NCBI RefSeq assembly: GCF_017592555.1
Contig: NZ_JAGFNS010000024.1
Span: 95,607 to 159,606 of the forward strand
Source: Actinoplanes flavus
Lineage (GTDB): Bacteria > Actinomycetota > Actinomycetes > Mycobacteriales > Micromonosporaceae
Length of the DNA: 64,000 bases
Reading direction: 5' to 3'
Shown: positions 38,414-47,482 of the stretch, in pieces
Numbering within the stretch: the first letter of the stretch is position 1
Layout: every line of letters begins with the position of its first letter
Notes under the pieces: model-generated
Databases searched by the model: none
Told to the model about the DNA's origin: nothing
The model's input: only the letters and a program-made list of their open reading frames with translations
Position numbers and translations under genes: made by a program

Positions 38414-39336
38414 CGCGGGTCCTCCTTACGGTTGAAGAACCAGAACAGCGGCAGCACGATCCCGATGACCAGCAGGAACAGCACGACGTTCCCGGCCGTG
38501 GACAGCCCGTAGAAGCCGGCCTGGTACTGCTTGTAGACGACCGACGCCATCACGTCGGAGGTGAAACCCGGCCCGCCCTTGGTCATCGCCCAGATCAGGT
38601 CGAACTTCCGCATCCCGCCGATCAGCGACAGGATGATCACCGAGACCGTGGCCGGCTTGGCCAGGGGCAGCGTGACGTGCCGGAACCGGTGCCACGGCCC
38701 GGCCCCGTCCATCTTGGCCGCCTCGAAGTACTCGCCGGGGATGGACAGGATGCCGGCCATGTAGATGACGGTGGCCAGCCCGACACCCTGCCAGACGTCG
38801 ACCAGCGCGACCGACAGCAGCGCCCAGTCCGGGTCCACCAGCCAGGCCGGGCCGGTGATCCCGATCAGATCGAGCGCCTGGTTGATGACGCCCTTGGTGG
38901 GGTGCATGAGCACCTGGAAGGTCAGGCCCACGCCGATCGTGCTGACCAGCACCGGGAAGAACGCCACCGAGCGCATGAAGCCACGCCCGAGGATCGGGCC
39001 GGTCAGCAGCACGGCCAGCGCCATGCCGAGGACCACCTTGAGCCCGGAGGTGACCGCGGCGTACACGATGGTGTGCCACAGCCCGGACGCCAGCGCCGGT
39101 TCCCGGAAGAACTGCACGTAGTTGTCGAGGCCGATGAACTCCTGGTCGAACAGCGTCCACCGGGTGAGGCTGAAGTAGAACGCCATCACCGACGGCACCA
39201 GGAAGAAGATGGTGAAGATCAGGCCGCCGGGGACGAGGAACCAGTACGGGTAGGGGCTCTTCTGTGCTTTCGGGCGGTCGCTTCCCGGCTGGTCCTCCAG
39301 CCGGGAAGCGGTTTCCGCCGGGGCGATGGCGGTCAT
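38410..39336 (-). CDS. Sugar ABC transporter permease (MalF-like)
   Basis: 308 residues. Six main helices and the EAA loop (YFEAAKMDGAGPWHRFRHVTLPLAKP). A cytoplasmic N-terminal tail of about 35 residues precedes the first helix. Starts inside the stop of the binding-protein gene (TGATG). Confidence 0.88.
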   Translation of the reverse strand: MTAIAPAETASRLEDQPGSDRPKAQKSPYPYWFLVPGGLIFTIFFLVPSVMAFYFSLTRWTLFDQEFIGLDNYVQFFREPALASGLWHTIVYAAVTSGLKVVLGMALAVLLTGPILGRGFMRSVAFFPVLVSTIGVGLTFQVLMHPTKGVINQALDLIGITGPAWLVDPDWALLSVALVDVWQGVGLATVIYMAGILSIPGEYFEAAKMDGAGPWHRFRHVTLPLAKPATVSVIILSLIGGMRKFDLIWAMTKGGPGFTSDVMASVVYKQYQAGFYGLSTAGNVVLFLLVIGIVLPLFWFFNRKEDPR

Positions 39337-40643
39337 CACCAGCCCTTGATGCCGAGCTGCTGCGCCTGCTTCTTGACGTCCTCGTCGTAGAGCTTCGCGC
39401 CGTCGGCCGCGGACCGGATGCCGGATCCGACCTCGACGGTGATCTGTTCCAGCGCCGGGCCCTTGATCGGCGAGAGGAACTCCAGCGCCGGGCTGGCCGC
39501 GCCGGCGTCCACGTAGGCGCTCAGGTCCTTGACCGCGGGCGCGACCGTGTCGGGCAGGGTGCAGGTCTTGACCGCGAACGGCCCGCCGACCGGCGCCGCG
39601 CTCGCGTTGGCCGCGCAGCCCTCGGGTGAGGCGATGAACGCCTGGAACCGCTTCGCGGCGGTGAGCTCGCCGCCCTCGGTGCTCTTCGGGATGTAGATGC
39701 CGGACGGCTCCCACAGGGTGACGCCGTTCCGGCTCGCGTCGTCGCCGGGCAGCGCGAAGAAGCCGACGTCGTTCACCTTGCCCGGAGCGGCCGTGTCCAG
39801 CGCCGGCACCCCGAAGGTGATCATCGGGTAGTGCCCGGCCGTGCCGACGGCGACCGCGTTCAGCCCCTCGTTGTACTTGGCGGAGGCGTAGTCGTCGTTC
39901 CAGTAGCCGGCCTTCTTCAGCTCTTCCAGGTGCTGGAATCCAGCCAGGGCCTGCGGCGTGGTGGCGAACTTGGCCTGGTTGTTCGTGTACTTCTCGGCGA
40001 AGTCGGGCTGTGCCGCGGACACGTTGTGGAAGTCGGCCAGCACCAGGATCTGCGAGGTCCAGGTCTCGCTGTAGGTCTGCTCGACCGGCGCCACCCCGGC
40101 CGCCTTGATCTTCGCGTTGTTGGCCATGAACGCGGCCCAGGTCTTGGGCACCTGGAGGCCGAGCCTGGTGTAGAGCGGCTTGTTGTAGAAGACGCCGCCG
40201 CCGACGATGGCGCCCCACGGCGAGCCGTAGACGTCGGCGCCGGCGCTGACCACCTGCTTGAAGGTGGGGTCGAGGTCGCCGACCCAGGCCTCCCCGGTGA
40301 CCGGCGTCAGGTTGGTCTGCGGCGCGAGGGCCTGCAGCAGCGAGCCCGAGTTGTATTCGAAGACGTCGGCCACGTCGCCGGTGGCGAGGCGGGTCTTGAC
40401 GAGGTTGTCGCCCTCGCTGCCCTGCGGCCGGGTGTCCAGTTTGACGTCGACGTCGGTGTTCTTCGCCTCGAACGCGGCGATGACCGCCTCGGCCACCTTG
40501 ACGTTGGACGGGTCGTTGTTGGTGAGGAAGGTGATCTCGGTCTTGCCGCCGCCCTCGTCGTCGCTGGATCCCAGCGAGCCCGCGCTGCACGCGGACAGGG
40601 CGAGCGACAGCGTTCCGGCTGCCAGCGCCGTAACGAGCCGCAT
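39336..40643 (-). CDS. Sugar-binding lipoprotein of an ABC importer
   Basis: 435 residues. A lipobox LSAC lies at residues 16-19, and the family 1 extracellular solute-binding fold follows (ITFLTNNDPSNVKVAEAVIAAFE, GDVADVFEYNSG, WEPSGIYIPKST). GGAGG precedes the ATG. With the two permeases and the rhamnosidase it forms a likely rhamnoside importer. No ATPase gene is present, as is common where one shared ATPase (MsiK type) serves several importers. Confidence 0.87.
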   Translation of the reverse strand: MRLVTALAAGTLSLALSACSAGSLGSSDDEGGGKTEITFLTNNDPSNVKVAEAVIAAFEAKNTDVDVKLDTRPQGSEGDNLVKTRLATGDVADVFEYNSGSLLQALAPQTNLTPVTGEAWVGDLDPTFKQVVSAGADVYGSPWGAIVGGGVFYNKPLYTRLGLQVPKTWAAFMANNAKIKAAGVAPVEQTYSETWTSQILVLADFHNVSAAQPDFAEKYTNNQAKFATTPQALAGFQHLEELKKAGYWNDDYASAKYNEGLNAVAVGTAGHYPMITFGVPALDTAAPGKVNDVGFFALPGDDASRNGVTLWEPSGIYIPKSTEGGELTAAKRFQAFIASPEGCAANASAAPVGGPFAVKTCTLPDTVAPAVKDLSAYVDAGAASPALEFLSPIKGPALEQITVEVGSGIRSAADGAKLYDEDVKKQAQQLGIKGW

Positions 40644-40670
40644 TATGAACCTCCGGTTTCCGGCATGTTT

Positions 40671-40718
40671 GTAGATCGGTCTTCAACGGGTGACAGCCGT
40701 CACGGTAGACCGATCTAC
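40671..40718. promoter_or_regulatory. Paired operator-like sites upstream of the importer
   Basis: GTAGATCGGTCT (40671-40682) and AGACCGATCTAC (40707-40718) are exact inverse copies with 24 bp between. Each half is itself near-palindromic (GTAGAYCGRTCTAC), so this looks like two sites for one regulator over the importer promoter. Confidence 0.55.
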
Positions 40719-40741
40719 ACCGGCCACACAAGGGTGCATGC

Positions 40742-40751
40742 GAAACGTTTC
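40742..40751. promoter_or_regulatory. LacI-type operator
   Basis: GAAACGTTTC is a perfect palindrome with the central CG typical of LacI-family operators, about 55 bp before the lacI-family gene and about 100 bp from the divergent importer start. Confidence 0.6.
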
Positions 40752-40806
40752 AAAACTCGGGTACGCGCCTGCGCCCGGTCGTGGAGACCGGTTTACAGTG
40801 AGGAAC

Positions 40807-41799
40807 ATGTCGATCAGGAAGGGCCGCTCGGTCACGATCAGCGACGTGGCCGAGGCCGCGGGCGTCTCCCGGGCCGCGGTGTCGAAGGTGCTGCGCAACG
40901 CGTACGGGGTGAGCCCCGGCATGCGCGCGCGCGTCGAGAGCACCATCGAGCAGCTCGGCTACCGGCCCAGCGTGGCGGCCCGGGCGCTGCGCGGTTCCAG
41001 TTACCGGCTGGGCCTGGAGATCCCGTACACCGGCGCCCGGTTCATGACCCAGATCGTCGAGGGCGCCAAGCGGGCGGTGGCCGGCACGCCGTACCAGATC
41101 ATTCTGGCCCCGGCCGACGGCCCGGAGTACGACACCCTCGAATCGCTCGCCGATGGCCTGGTCGACGGCATCATCGCCATCTCGCCGCTGGTGGACCAGG
41201 CCTGGCTGGAGGGCCTCGCCCGCCGGGTGCCGGTGGTGATGCTCGGCCGCCACGACACCCCGGCCGGCTACGACACGGTCACCGGCGACGACCACGCCGG
41301 CACCCGGGCCGTCATGGAGCACCTGCTGAGCCTCGGTCACCGCCGCATCGCCCACCTGACCGAGCCGGAGAACGTGACCACCCCCGGATCCGGGACCCCG
41401 CATTCGGTGCGGCTGGAGGTCTACCGCGCCTGCATGACCGAGGCGGGGCTGGCCGAGCACATCCGGGTGGCCCGGCGCGACGTCAGTGGCGGCGACGCCG
41501 TCGGGGCCGCGGCCGCGCTGCTCGACCTGCCCGAGCCGCCGACCGCGATCTTCGCGGGCCACGACGACATGGCCGTCGACGCCCTGGCCGCCGTCGGCCG
41601 CACCGTGGCGGTGGCCGGCTACGACAACACGGATCTGGCCGCCCATCCGCTGATCGACCTCACCTCGGTCGACCAGCAGGGCATGGAGATGGGCGCGCAG
41701 GCCGCGACGATGCTGCTGGAGCGGCTGAAGGGCCGTGGCGAACCGCGCCGGTTCGTGGCGGCCACGCGACTTCTTGTTCGCGGTTCGACATCTCGATGA
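40807..41799 (+). CDS. LacI-family regulator of the importer/rhamnosidase operon
   Basis: 330 residues. ATG 40807 puts the helix-turn-helix at the very start (VTISDVAEAAGVSRAAVSKVLRNAYGVSP), as in the family, followed by hinge helix YRPSVAARALR and a periplasmic-binding-like effector domain. A short purine-rich stretch precedes the start. Divergent from the importer, with two types of palindrome between. The effector is probably a rhamnose-containing sugar, but that is inference. Confidence 0.85.
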   Translation: MSIRKGRSVTISDVAEAAGVSRAAVSKVLRNAYGVSPGMRARVESTIEQLGYRPSVAARALRGSSYRLGLEIPYTGARFMTQIVEGAKRAVAGTPYQIILAPADGPEYDTLESLADGLVDGIIAISPLVDQAWLEGLARRVPVVMLGRHDTPAGYDTVTGDDHAGTRAVMEHLLSLGHRRIAHLTEPENVTTPGSGTPHSVRLEVYRACMTEAGLAEHIRVARRDVSGGDAVGAAAALLDLPEPPTAIFAGHDDMAVDALAAVGRTVAVAGYDNTDLAAHPLIDLTSVDQQGMEMGAQAATMLLERLKGRGEPRRFVAATRLLVRGSTSR

Positions 41800-41808
41800 C
41801 ATCTGCTA

Positions 41809-41851
41809 TTGACACTTGTAACTTTGTTAAGCATTCTCTGAGAGCGCTCTC
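41809..41851 (+). promoter_or_regulatory. Promoter and operator of the GH64 gene
   Basis: TTGACA (41809-41814), a 17-bp spacer and CATTCT (41832-41837) are followed at the expected transcription start by the perfect palindrome GAGAGCGCTCTC (41840-41851). That resembles LacI-type cellulose or sugar operators. Confidence 0.55.
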
Positions 41852-41901
41852 TGAGCTGCGGACGCCCCGGCGTACGTCCCCCGCACCCCCCAGGAGTCCT
41901 C

Positions 41902-43884
41902 ATGTCCCCACGTACCAAGATTCTGAGCGCGCTCGCGGCGCTCCTCACGGCGATACCCATCGGTGCGACGGCGGCCGCCCCGGCGGCACAGGCGGTCGGC
42001 CCGGCCCTGCTGCCGTTCACCGTCACCAACAGCACCGGCCGCGGCGACGCCACCTACCTCTACATGATCGGCGTCAACCTCACCACCGGGCGCCTCGGCT
42101 ACGTCACCGCCGGCGGCACGTTCAACAACTGGCCGGCCGGCTCCCTGCCGCCGTCACCCGCGCCCGACGTCGCCATCGGCGGCCCCGGCAACGGCGGCAG
42201 CACCACCATCCAGCTGCCGCGCAACTTCTCCGGCCGGCTCTACATGTCGCTCGGCCAGAAGCTGAAGTTCTTCCTCACCCCGGACGGCCTGGTCCAGCCC
42301 GCGCCGTGGGCCTCCGGCGACCCCAACCACGACATCCTCTTCGACTGGAGCGAGTTCACCTACAACGACTCCGGGCTGTGGCTCAACAGCTCGCAGGTGG
42401 ACATGTTCGCCGTACCGCACTCGGTCACCGTCTCCGGCACCGACGGCACCAGGACCACCGGCGCCGTGGTCGCCAACGGCCGGCAGAGCATCATCGACCA
42501 GATCAAGGCGCAGTCCGGCTGGGCCAACACCGTGGTCACCCGCTCCGACGGCACCGTGCTGCGCGTGCTCGCACCCGGCAAGGCCGCCGACGCCGGGCTG
42601 TTCAGCAGCACCTACCTCGACTCGTACATCAACTCCGCGTGGAACGCCTACACCGGGAAAACGCTTACCGTCGTACCGTTCGGCGACCAGCCCAACACCC
42701 GGTACTTCGGCCGCACCTCCGGCAACACCATGGTCTTCACCAACAGCTCCGGCGCGCAGGTCGCGTCGTTCACCAAGCCGACCAGCGCCCACGTCTGGGG
42801 CTGCGACGGCAACCTCCACGCCCCCAACGACCTGGTCGTCGGCCCGATCGCCCGCACCCTCTGCGCGGCGCTCAACCGCGGCACGCTCGGCACGATCGAC
42901 ACCCAACCCGGGGGTACGGCGTCCGACTTCTACAAGAGCAACCCCACCAACCAGTACGCGCGGATCATCCACGCGAACATGGCCGACGGCAAGGCGTACG
43001 CGTTCGCCTTCGACGACGTGCAGGCCCAGGAGTCGCTGGTCTACTCCAACAACCCCTCTTCCGCTGGGATCACGCTCTCCCCGTTCACCGGCGGCGGCGG
43101 TGGCGGCGGTTCCGCCACCGGGTACGCGGTGACCGGCCCCGGCGGCAAGTGCGTGGACGTCTCCGGCGACGACACCGGCGGCAACGGCACCGCGGTCCAG
43201 CTGTGGGACTGCCAGGCGGCCGCCAAGGACCAGCGCTGGACCCTCAAGAACGGCACCCTGCAGACTTTGGGCCGCTGCCTCGACGTCGTCGGCAACGCCA
43301 CCGCCGGCGGCAGCAAGCTCCAGCTCTGGGACTGCAACGGCGTCGGCGGCCAGCAGTGGGTCACCCAGGCCGACGGCACCATCCGCAACCCGCAGTCCGG
43401 CCGGTGCATCGACTCGCCCAACGCCAGCACCGCCAACGGCGCCCGCCTCCAGCTCTGGGACTGCAACACCTCCGCGGCGCAGAGGTTCGCCTACAACAAC
43501 GGCGCCACCAATCTCGCCGCCCCCGGAGGCAAATGCGTCGACGTGGCCGGCAACGACATCGGGGGAGACGGCGCCGCCGTCCAGCTCTGGGACTGCCAGC
43601 TCACCGCCCGCGACCAGCACTGGTCCTGGACCGGCCAGTCGCTGACCACCCTCGGCATGTGCCTGGACATCGCCGGCGGCGGCACCGCCAACGGCACCCA
43701 GCTCCAGCTGCACGACTGCACCGGCAACCCGGCCCAGACCTGGGTGCTGAACAGCAACGGCAGCATGAGCAACCCGCAGTCCGGCCGCTGTATCGACTCG
43801 CCCAACGGCAGCACCGCCAACGGCGCCCGCCTGCAGATCTGGGACTGCAACGGCTCCGCCGCCCAGAAGTTCACCAAGGCCTGA
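41902..43884 (+). CDS. Secreted GH64 beta-1,3-glucanase with ricin-type lectin domains
   Basis: 660 residues. AGGAG precedes ATG 41902, and a signal peptide (MSPRTKILSALAALL...AQA) follows. Residues about 35-390 match GH64 (FDWSEFTYNDSGLWLNSSQVDMFAVP, HVWGCDGNLHAPNDL). A Gly-rich linker (GGGGGGG) leads to two tandem CBM13-like ricin domains with repeated QLWDCN motifs, ending QIWDCNGSAAQKF. The enzyme would cut laminarin-like or fungal-wall glucan. Confidence 0.88.
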   Translation: MSPRTKILSALAALLTAIPIGATAAAPAAQAVGPALLPFTVTNSTGRGDATYLYMIGVNLTTGRLGYVTAGGTFNNWPAGSLPPSPAPDVAIGGPGNGGSTTIQLPRNFSGRLYMSLGQKLKFFLTPDGLVQPAPWASGDPNHDILFDWSEFTYNDSGLWLNSSQVDMFAVPHSVTVSGTDGTRTTGAVVANGRQSIIDQIKAQSGWANTVVTRSDGTVLRVLAPGKAADAGLFSSTYLDSYINSAWNAYTGKTLTVVPFGDQPNTRYFGRTSGNTMVFTNSSGAQVASFTKPTSAHVWGCDGNLHAPNDLVVGPIARTLCAALNRGTLGTIDTQPGGTASDFYKSNPTNQYARIIHANMADGKAYAFAFDDVQAQESLVYSNNPSSAGITLSPFTGGGGGGGSATGYAVTGPGGKCVDVSGDDTGGNGTAVQLWDCQAAAKDQRWTLKNGTLQTLGRCLDVVGNATAGGSKLQLWDCNGVGGQQWVTQADGTIRNPQSGRCIDSPNASTANGARLQLWDCNTSAAQRFAYNNGATNLAAPGGKCVDVAGNDIGGDGAAVQLWDCQLTARDQHWSWTGQSLTTLGMCLDIAGGGTANGTQLQLHDCTGNPAQTWVLNSNGSMSNPQSGRCIDSPNGSTANGARLQIWDCNGSAAQKFTKA

Positions 43885-43897
43885 CGACTTCGCCCGC

Positions 43898-43934
43898 CTC
43901 GCCGTGGATCACGCTTCCCCTGATCCACGGCGAG
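43898..43934 (+). terminator. Terminator after the GH64 gene
   Basis: CTCGCCGTGGATCA (43898-43911) pairs perfectly with TGATCCACGGCGAG (43921-43934) around a 9-nt loop, 13 bp after the stop codon. Confidence 0.8.
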
Positions 43935-44064
43935 ACGGTCTCCGGGTCGAGCTCCGCGTTTCGCCTCCGGCATCCGTTCCGGTACGCCCGCCCGCGCGAG
44001 CTGATCGCCCACCCCGGCCTGAGCCGCGCCGTCCGGTGCCCGGCTGCCGAGCGTTCGGCACCAT

Positions 44065-44580
44065 CTATTTCCGGTAGGCGAACCAGCCCCCGCTGTAGAA
44101 GAAGTACAACCGGGTCACTCCGTCGTCCTGACGCAGGGCGGTGAGGTCCGGGCCGCTGGTATCGACCTCCCCGTCGGCGATGCGGCGGAATTTCAGATGT
44201 ATCTCCGACTGGGCGCCTCGGGGATCTTCCGACGGTGTAGTGATTCTCCAGGATCCTGCTCCGTCTATGTCCTCGCGACGGTGGTCGAATTTATCCGGTA
44301 CGAATCGGCCGACGACCTCGATGGGAAGATGGGTCGCCGTGAAGGTGCCGTCGTCGGCGAAGGTGAACGTTCGCCCGGGATCGCTACTCCAGGCACCCAC
44401 CACGCTCGCGTGTCGCAGATCGACGCGGTCGCCGTAGTCGGCCAGGGCCTCGCACATGCCGCATCCGGAGAGAATCACCAGCACCGCGGCGTAGGAAACG
44501 AATCGTGCCGCGTAGCCACGCGGCCGGCTTCGGACCGCCTTGCGTCGTGGCGCCGCGGCAACCACCTGTTGGCCTTTCAT
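44065..44580 (-). CDS. Putative small lipoprotein
   Basis: 171 residues from ATG 44580; an in-frame upstream ATG at 44637 gives 190. A basic N-terminus and a hydrophobic stretch end in a lipobox (ILSGC). The mature part has a beta-rich pattern (GRTFTFADDGTFTATHLP, RLYFFYSGGWFAYRK), like small META/lipocalin-type surface proteins. Function unknown. Confidence 0.6.
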   Translation of the reverse strand: MKGQQVVAAAPRRKAVRSRPRGYAARFVSYAAVLVILSGCGMCEALADYGDRVDLRHASVVGAWSSDPGRTFTFADDGTFTATHLPIEVVGRFVPDKFDHRREDIDGAGSWRITTPSEDPRGAQSEIHLKFRRIADGEVDTSGPDLTALRQDDGVTRLYFFYSGGWFAYRK

Positions 44581-44750
44581 GACGGTATCCCAGCAGTTGA
44601 TCGTGGAGATCCGGTGTCGACGTTGTGGAGGAAGCATGCGTAGTGGCAGACGGAACGGCCGTTTCCGCCGACGAACGCGTCATGAAACGCGGGCCGGCGC
44701 CGCACGGTCCGGTTCCGCTGGGGAGATCCGTGGCGAGATGCCGGCTCGAC

Positions 44751-44795
44751 ACGAACTCGCCGCCGCGTCAGGGCGTGACGCGGCGGCGAGTTCGT
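44751..44795 (-). terminator. Strong hairpin terminator
   Basis: Arms of 20 bp (44751-44770 and 44776-44795) pair perfectly across a 5-nt loop GGGCG. It begins 12 bp beyond the stop of the minus-strand gene at 44807 and can work in both directions. Confidence 0.85.
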
Positions 44796-44806
44796 TCAGC
44801 GGACGA

Positions 44807-45283
44807 TCACTGCGGGGCGGCCGGCCAGTGGATCTCGAACCACAGGCGCTCGCTCTTCGCGTTGCTGTTGGCCAGGCCCTGGACGTAGCCGACGTCGTAG
44901 CCGTGGTAATCCGTGGTGTTGAGGATCGACCGCACCCGCAGGGTGGTGGTGTGCGACTCGCCGGCCTCCAGGCGGGTGCCCTCGCACAGCCACTGGGAGA
45001 GGTTCCAGTCGTACAGCACGCACTGCTGGCCGGGGACCAGCCGGGCGGTCTGCGGCATGTGCACCAGGAAACGGCCCTCGTCCTGGAACTCGGTGCCGTT
45101 GTGGACGGTGACCTTCAGCTTGCCGGTCTGCTTCACCTGGCCGGCCAGCTGGACGTTCCCGGCCACCGCGGTGATCGGGCCGTCGTCAGCGGTGGCCGCC
45201 GACGCGGCGAGGGAGCCGGACATGGTGGCCGCGAGAGCCGCGACCACGACGGGCACCGCTGCGAAGGCCAGACGCTTGTACAT
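44807..45283 (-). CDS. Small secreted protein of unknown function
   Basis: 158 residues. ATG 45283 (MYKRLAFAAVPVVVAAL) follows GGGGTAGG and starts a signal peptide ending ASAATA. The mature domain is beta-rich with two Cys (GQQCVLYDW and SQWLCEGTR), probably a disulfide, and ends RLWFEIHWPAAPQ. Not recognised. It has its own strong terminator, suggesting a separate, well-expressed gene. Confidence 0.65.
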   Translation of the reverse strand: MYKRLAFAAVPVVVAALAATMSGSLAASAATADDGPITAVAGNVQLAGQVKQTGKLKVTVHNGTEFQDEGRFLVHMPQTARLVPGQQCVLYDWNLSQWLCEGTRLEAGESHTTTLRVRSILNTTDYHGYDVGYVQGLANSNAKSERLWFEIHWPAAPQ

Positions 45284-45390
45284 GTACCTACCCCGTTTCC
45301 GAGCGGCCGTGTGCCGCTTCGTCATCAGGTGCGATGCACCCCTGATCGGGTTGGTTCGCGCCAGAAGGCAACGGTGCGGTAACGAAGAGT

Positions 45391-45966
45391 TCACTCGCTG
45401 AGAGTCGGCGCCGCGGCCCGCAGGTAGAGATCCCGGAGGAGAGCGATTTCCGCGCCGTGGTGGATGGCCTCCCGGTTGATGTGCAGCACCAGCGTGGCCA
45501 TCGGATACTCCCCGAACGGGCCCTCGGCCGCGCCGCACGGGCGGGCGAGCCCGTCGTCGCCCAGCTCTCGGACGCCTTCGGTCCAGTGTGTGTAGGCCTC
45601 GTCGAGTTGCCGGAGTGCCTCGGTCGCGGTCCCCGCGTACGCGAACGAGTGGTAGTCCGTCGGTGGGCCGCCGAAGTGCGACGCGTTCCGCATGCCGAAC
45701 ACGCCCACGATGAGGTGGCCCAGCCGCCAGGCGATCGTCGTCACCGGTGCCGGATCGGGCTCCGGAAACGCGAAGTCGATCTGGTGATCACCCGTGCCGG
45801 CGGCCATCGGCGTCGTACTCTCGCCGCGCCGCCGGACACTCCAGCAGTCCGGGGCCGGCTCCCAGAGATACTCGGCGTCGCTGATCCCGTCGAGGCGGGG
45901 CCGCAGATGGGTACGCCAGTGCCAGTCGAGCTGATCGAGCAGTTCCCGGTTCCAGTCGAGCCTCAT
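45391..45966 (-). CDS. DinB-family metal-dependent protein
   Basis: 191 residues. A four-helix DinB fold with likely metal ligands in RLGHLIVG and at the HINREAIHHGAEIALLRDLY segment. GAGGGG precedes the ATG. Relatives include thiol (mycothiol/bacillithiol) transferases; the substrate here is unknown. Confidence 0.8.
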   Translation of the reverse strand: MRLDWNRELLDQLDWHWRTHLRPRLDGISDAEYLWEPAPDCWSVRRRGESTTPMAAGTGDHQIDFAFPEPDPAPVTTIAWRLGHLIVGVFGMRNASHFGGPPTDYHSFAYAGTATEALRQLDEAYTHWTEGVRELGDDGLARPCGAAEGPFGEYPMATLVLHINREAIHHGAEIALLRDLYLRAAAPTLSE

Positions 45967-46075
45967 CCCCTCACGCTATGGCCCGGTGCCGCGGCTCATC
46001 CGGGGATCCCCCGGGCTGTGCCGGACCGCGGCTGGTTCCCGTGAGCCGGCACAGCGGGCGGCGCCCCTCGGGTCC

Positions 46076-46489
46076 CTAGGCGGCCGCGGCGGCCGTGGTC
46101 TTGGCCAGGGCGCTGGCCTTCAGCTGCTCGTATTCGGCCGCGCTGATCGCGCCGGAGTCGAGCAGCTTCTTGGCGGACGCGATCTCGTCGGTCGGGTTGG
46201 TGGCGGCCGGCGCCGCGACCTCCCGGATGTAGGCGTTCTGCCGGCGTACCGCCTCGGCCTGGGCGGCGAGCGCCCGTTCGGTCATGCCGCCGCCGCGGGC
46301 GATGAGGTAGACCAGCATGCCGAGGATCGGCAGGAACACCAGGAACAGGGTCCAGAACGTCTTGGCGACGCCACTGAGGTCCTTGTCCCGGAACAGGTCG
46401 CCGAAGACCCAGAAGAGGCACATGAACCAGGCGACGAAGATGAAGAATTCGAACATCGCGAGCAGGAACGAACCGTTGTCGTCGAACAC
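46076..46489 (-). CDS. Small membrane protein with PLDc_N and SHOCT domains
   Basis: 137 residues from GTG 46489, with a purine-rich GGAAGGAAG upstream. Two membrane helices (FLLAMFEFFIFVAWFMCLFWVF and FWTLFLVFLPILGMLVYLI, given here as short stretches) are followed by a C-terminal SHOCT motif (IASAKKLLDSGAISAAEYEQLKA). SHOCT is thought to mediate oligomer formation. Role unknown. Confidence 0.75.
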   Translation of the reverse strand: MFDDNGSFLLAMFEFFIFVAWFMCLFWVFGDLFRDKDLSGVAKTFWTLFLVFLPILGMLVYLIARGGGMTERALAAQAEAVRRQNAYIREVAAPAATNPTDEIASAKKLLDSGAISAAEYEQLKASALAKTTAAAAA

Positions 46490-46615
46490 GTCGGCTTCCT
46501 TCCGAGGGGGATCGCCGATCCCGTCTGCGTGAGGATCGACTTCTCGGTCTCCAGTGGACCGCGTCCGGCGCCGCCCGCCCTCATCCCGTACGGAGTACTT
46601 CGGACGGCGCGCGTG

Positions 46616-47119
46616 TCACCGGCGGGTTCCCAGGACCGTGGCGAGCAGCGGAATGATCCGAGCGACCGGAACCTCGTAACGGTTGCCTCCGATGGTCTGC
46701 AACCAGCCGGCGGCGACCAGTTGGCGCAGGTGGTGATAGACCTGTCCGCTGGTGCCCATGCCGTCGACGCCGGTCAGTTCCTGTGCGGTGGCGGCCCCGC
46801 GCAGCACGTGCTGCACCAGCCGGATCCGGGCCGGATGCGCCAGCGCGACGAGCGACGCGACGTGCTCCGACCAGTCGCTGTCCATCAGCTCCTCGGTGCC
46901 GGTGCCCTCCTGCCATCGGGCGACGCGCCCGTCGGGCAGCGTGACATGCCCGGTGAGCAGCACGGCGCCGGGATCCTCCACCCTGGCGAGAAGCCCCTCG
47001 AGCGCCCAGAAGACGTCGGGATCGGGTGTCGCGGCCGCCCGGTCCACCGAGGCCGGGAGGCGTCTTTCCAGTTCAGCCACGCGCCGCTCCAGCGCGTCCC
47101 ATCGGTCGGCGTCACTCAT
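46616..47119 (-). CDS. ArsR-like winged-helix regulator
   Basis: 167 residues. An N-terminal coiled coil (DALERRVAELERRLP), then a middle region, then an ArsR-type DNA-binding domain (LAHPARIRLVQHVLRG, GTSGQVYHHLRQLVAAGWL). No metal-binding Cys motif. A perfect palindrome sits in front of its start, so self-regulation is likely. Confidence 0.78.
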   Translation of the reverse strand: MSDADRWDALERRVAELERRLPASVDRAAATPDPDVFWALEGLLARVEDPGAVLLTGHVTLPDGRVARWQEGTGTEELMDSDWSEHVASLVALAHPARIRLVQHVLRGAATAQELTGVDGMGTSGQVYHHLRQLVAAGWLQTIGGNRYEVPVARIIPLLATVLGTRR

Positions 47120-47482
47120 GCCGCCACCATAACGTAATTACGTAGAACCGTATGTGCCAGATTGCCGGTGCAGCATCCGCCAGCCGCGGGAGAGCCACGG
47201 GCCGGTTCCCCGCCGGAGCGTCGCCGCACCGGTACGGGTAGAGCGCCCCGATCGTGCGGAGCCCCCCACGGCGACCTGCCGAAGGTCGAACCAGAAGATC
47301 CCGCCCGGACGTTTGATCTTGAATAGGCGCACGCTCTCCCTCCTCCCGGAGGCACCGTCCGGCTTCGACCAGACGGACCCGGCGCGGGAGCCCTCCATCA
47401 GAGTGCATCCCGGCGGGCACAGCGCGCGAACCACGCGCCGCACCGCCATGCGGAAGCGTGTCGAACGTGGAGATCGACGGTC
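47120..47482. other. Intergenic region with ACGTAATTACGT palindrome
   Basis: ACGTAATTACGT (47132-47143), a perfect 12-bp palindrome, lies 12 bp upstream of the ArsR-like start and is its probable operator. I see no convincing gene in the rest of this 363-bp stretch. Confidence 0.5.

Noticed and set aside
47138..47449. Minus-strand frame of about 103 codons upstream of the ArsR-like gene.
   Set aside because: It runs through the operator palindrome, lacks a ribosome binding site and has no recognisable domain.
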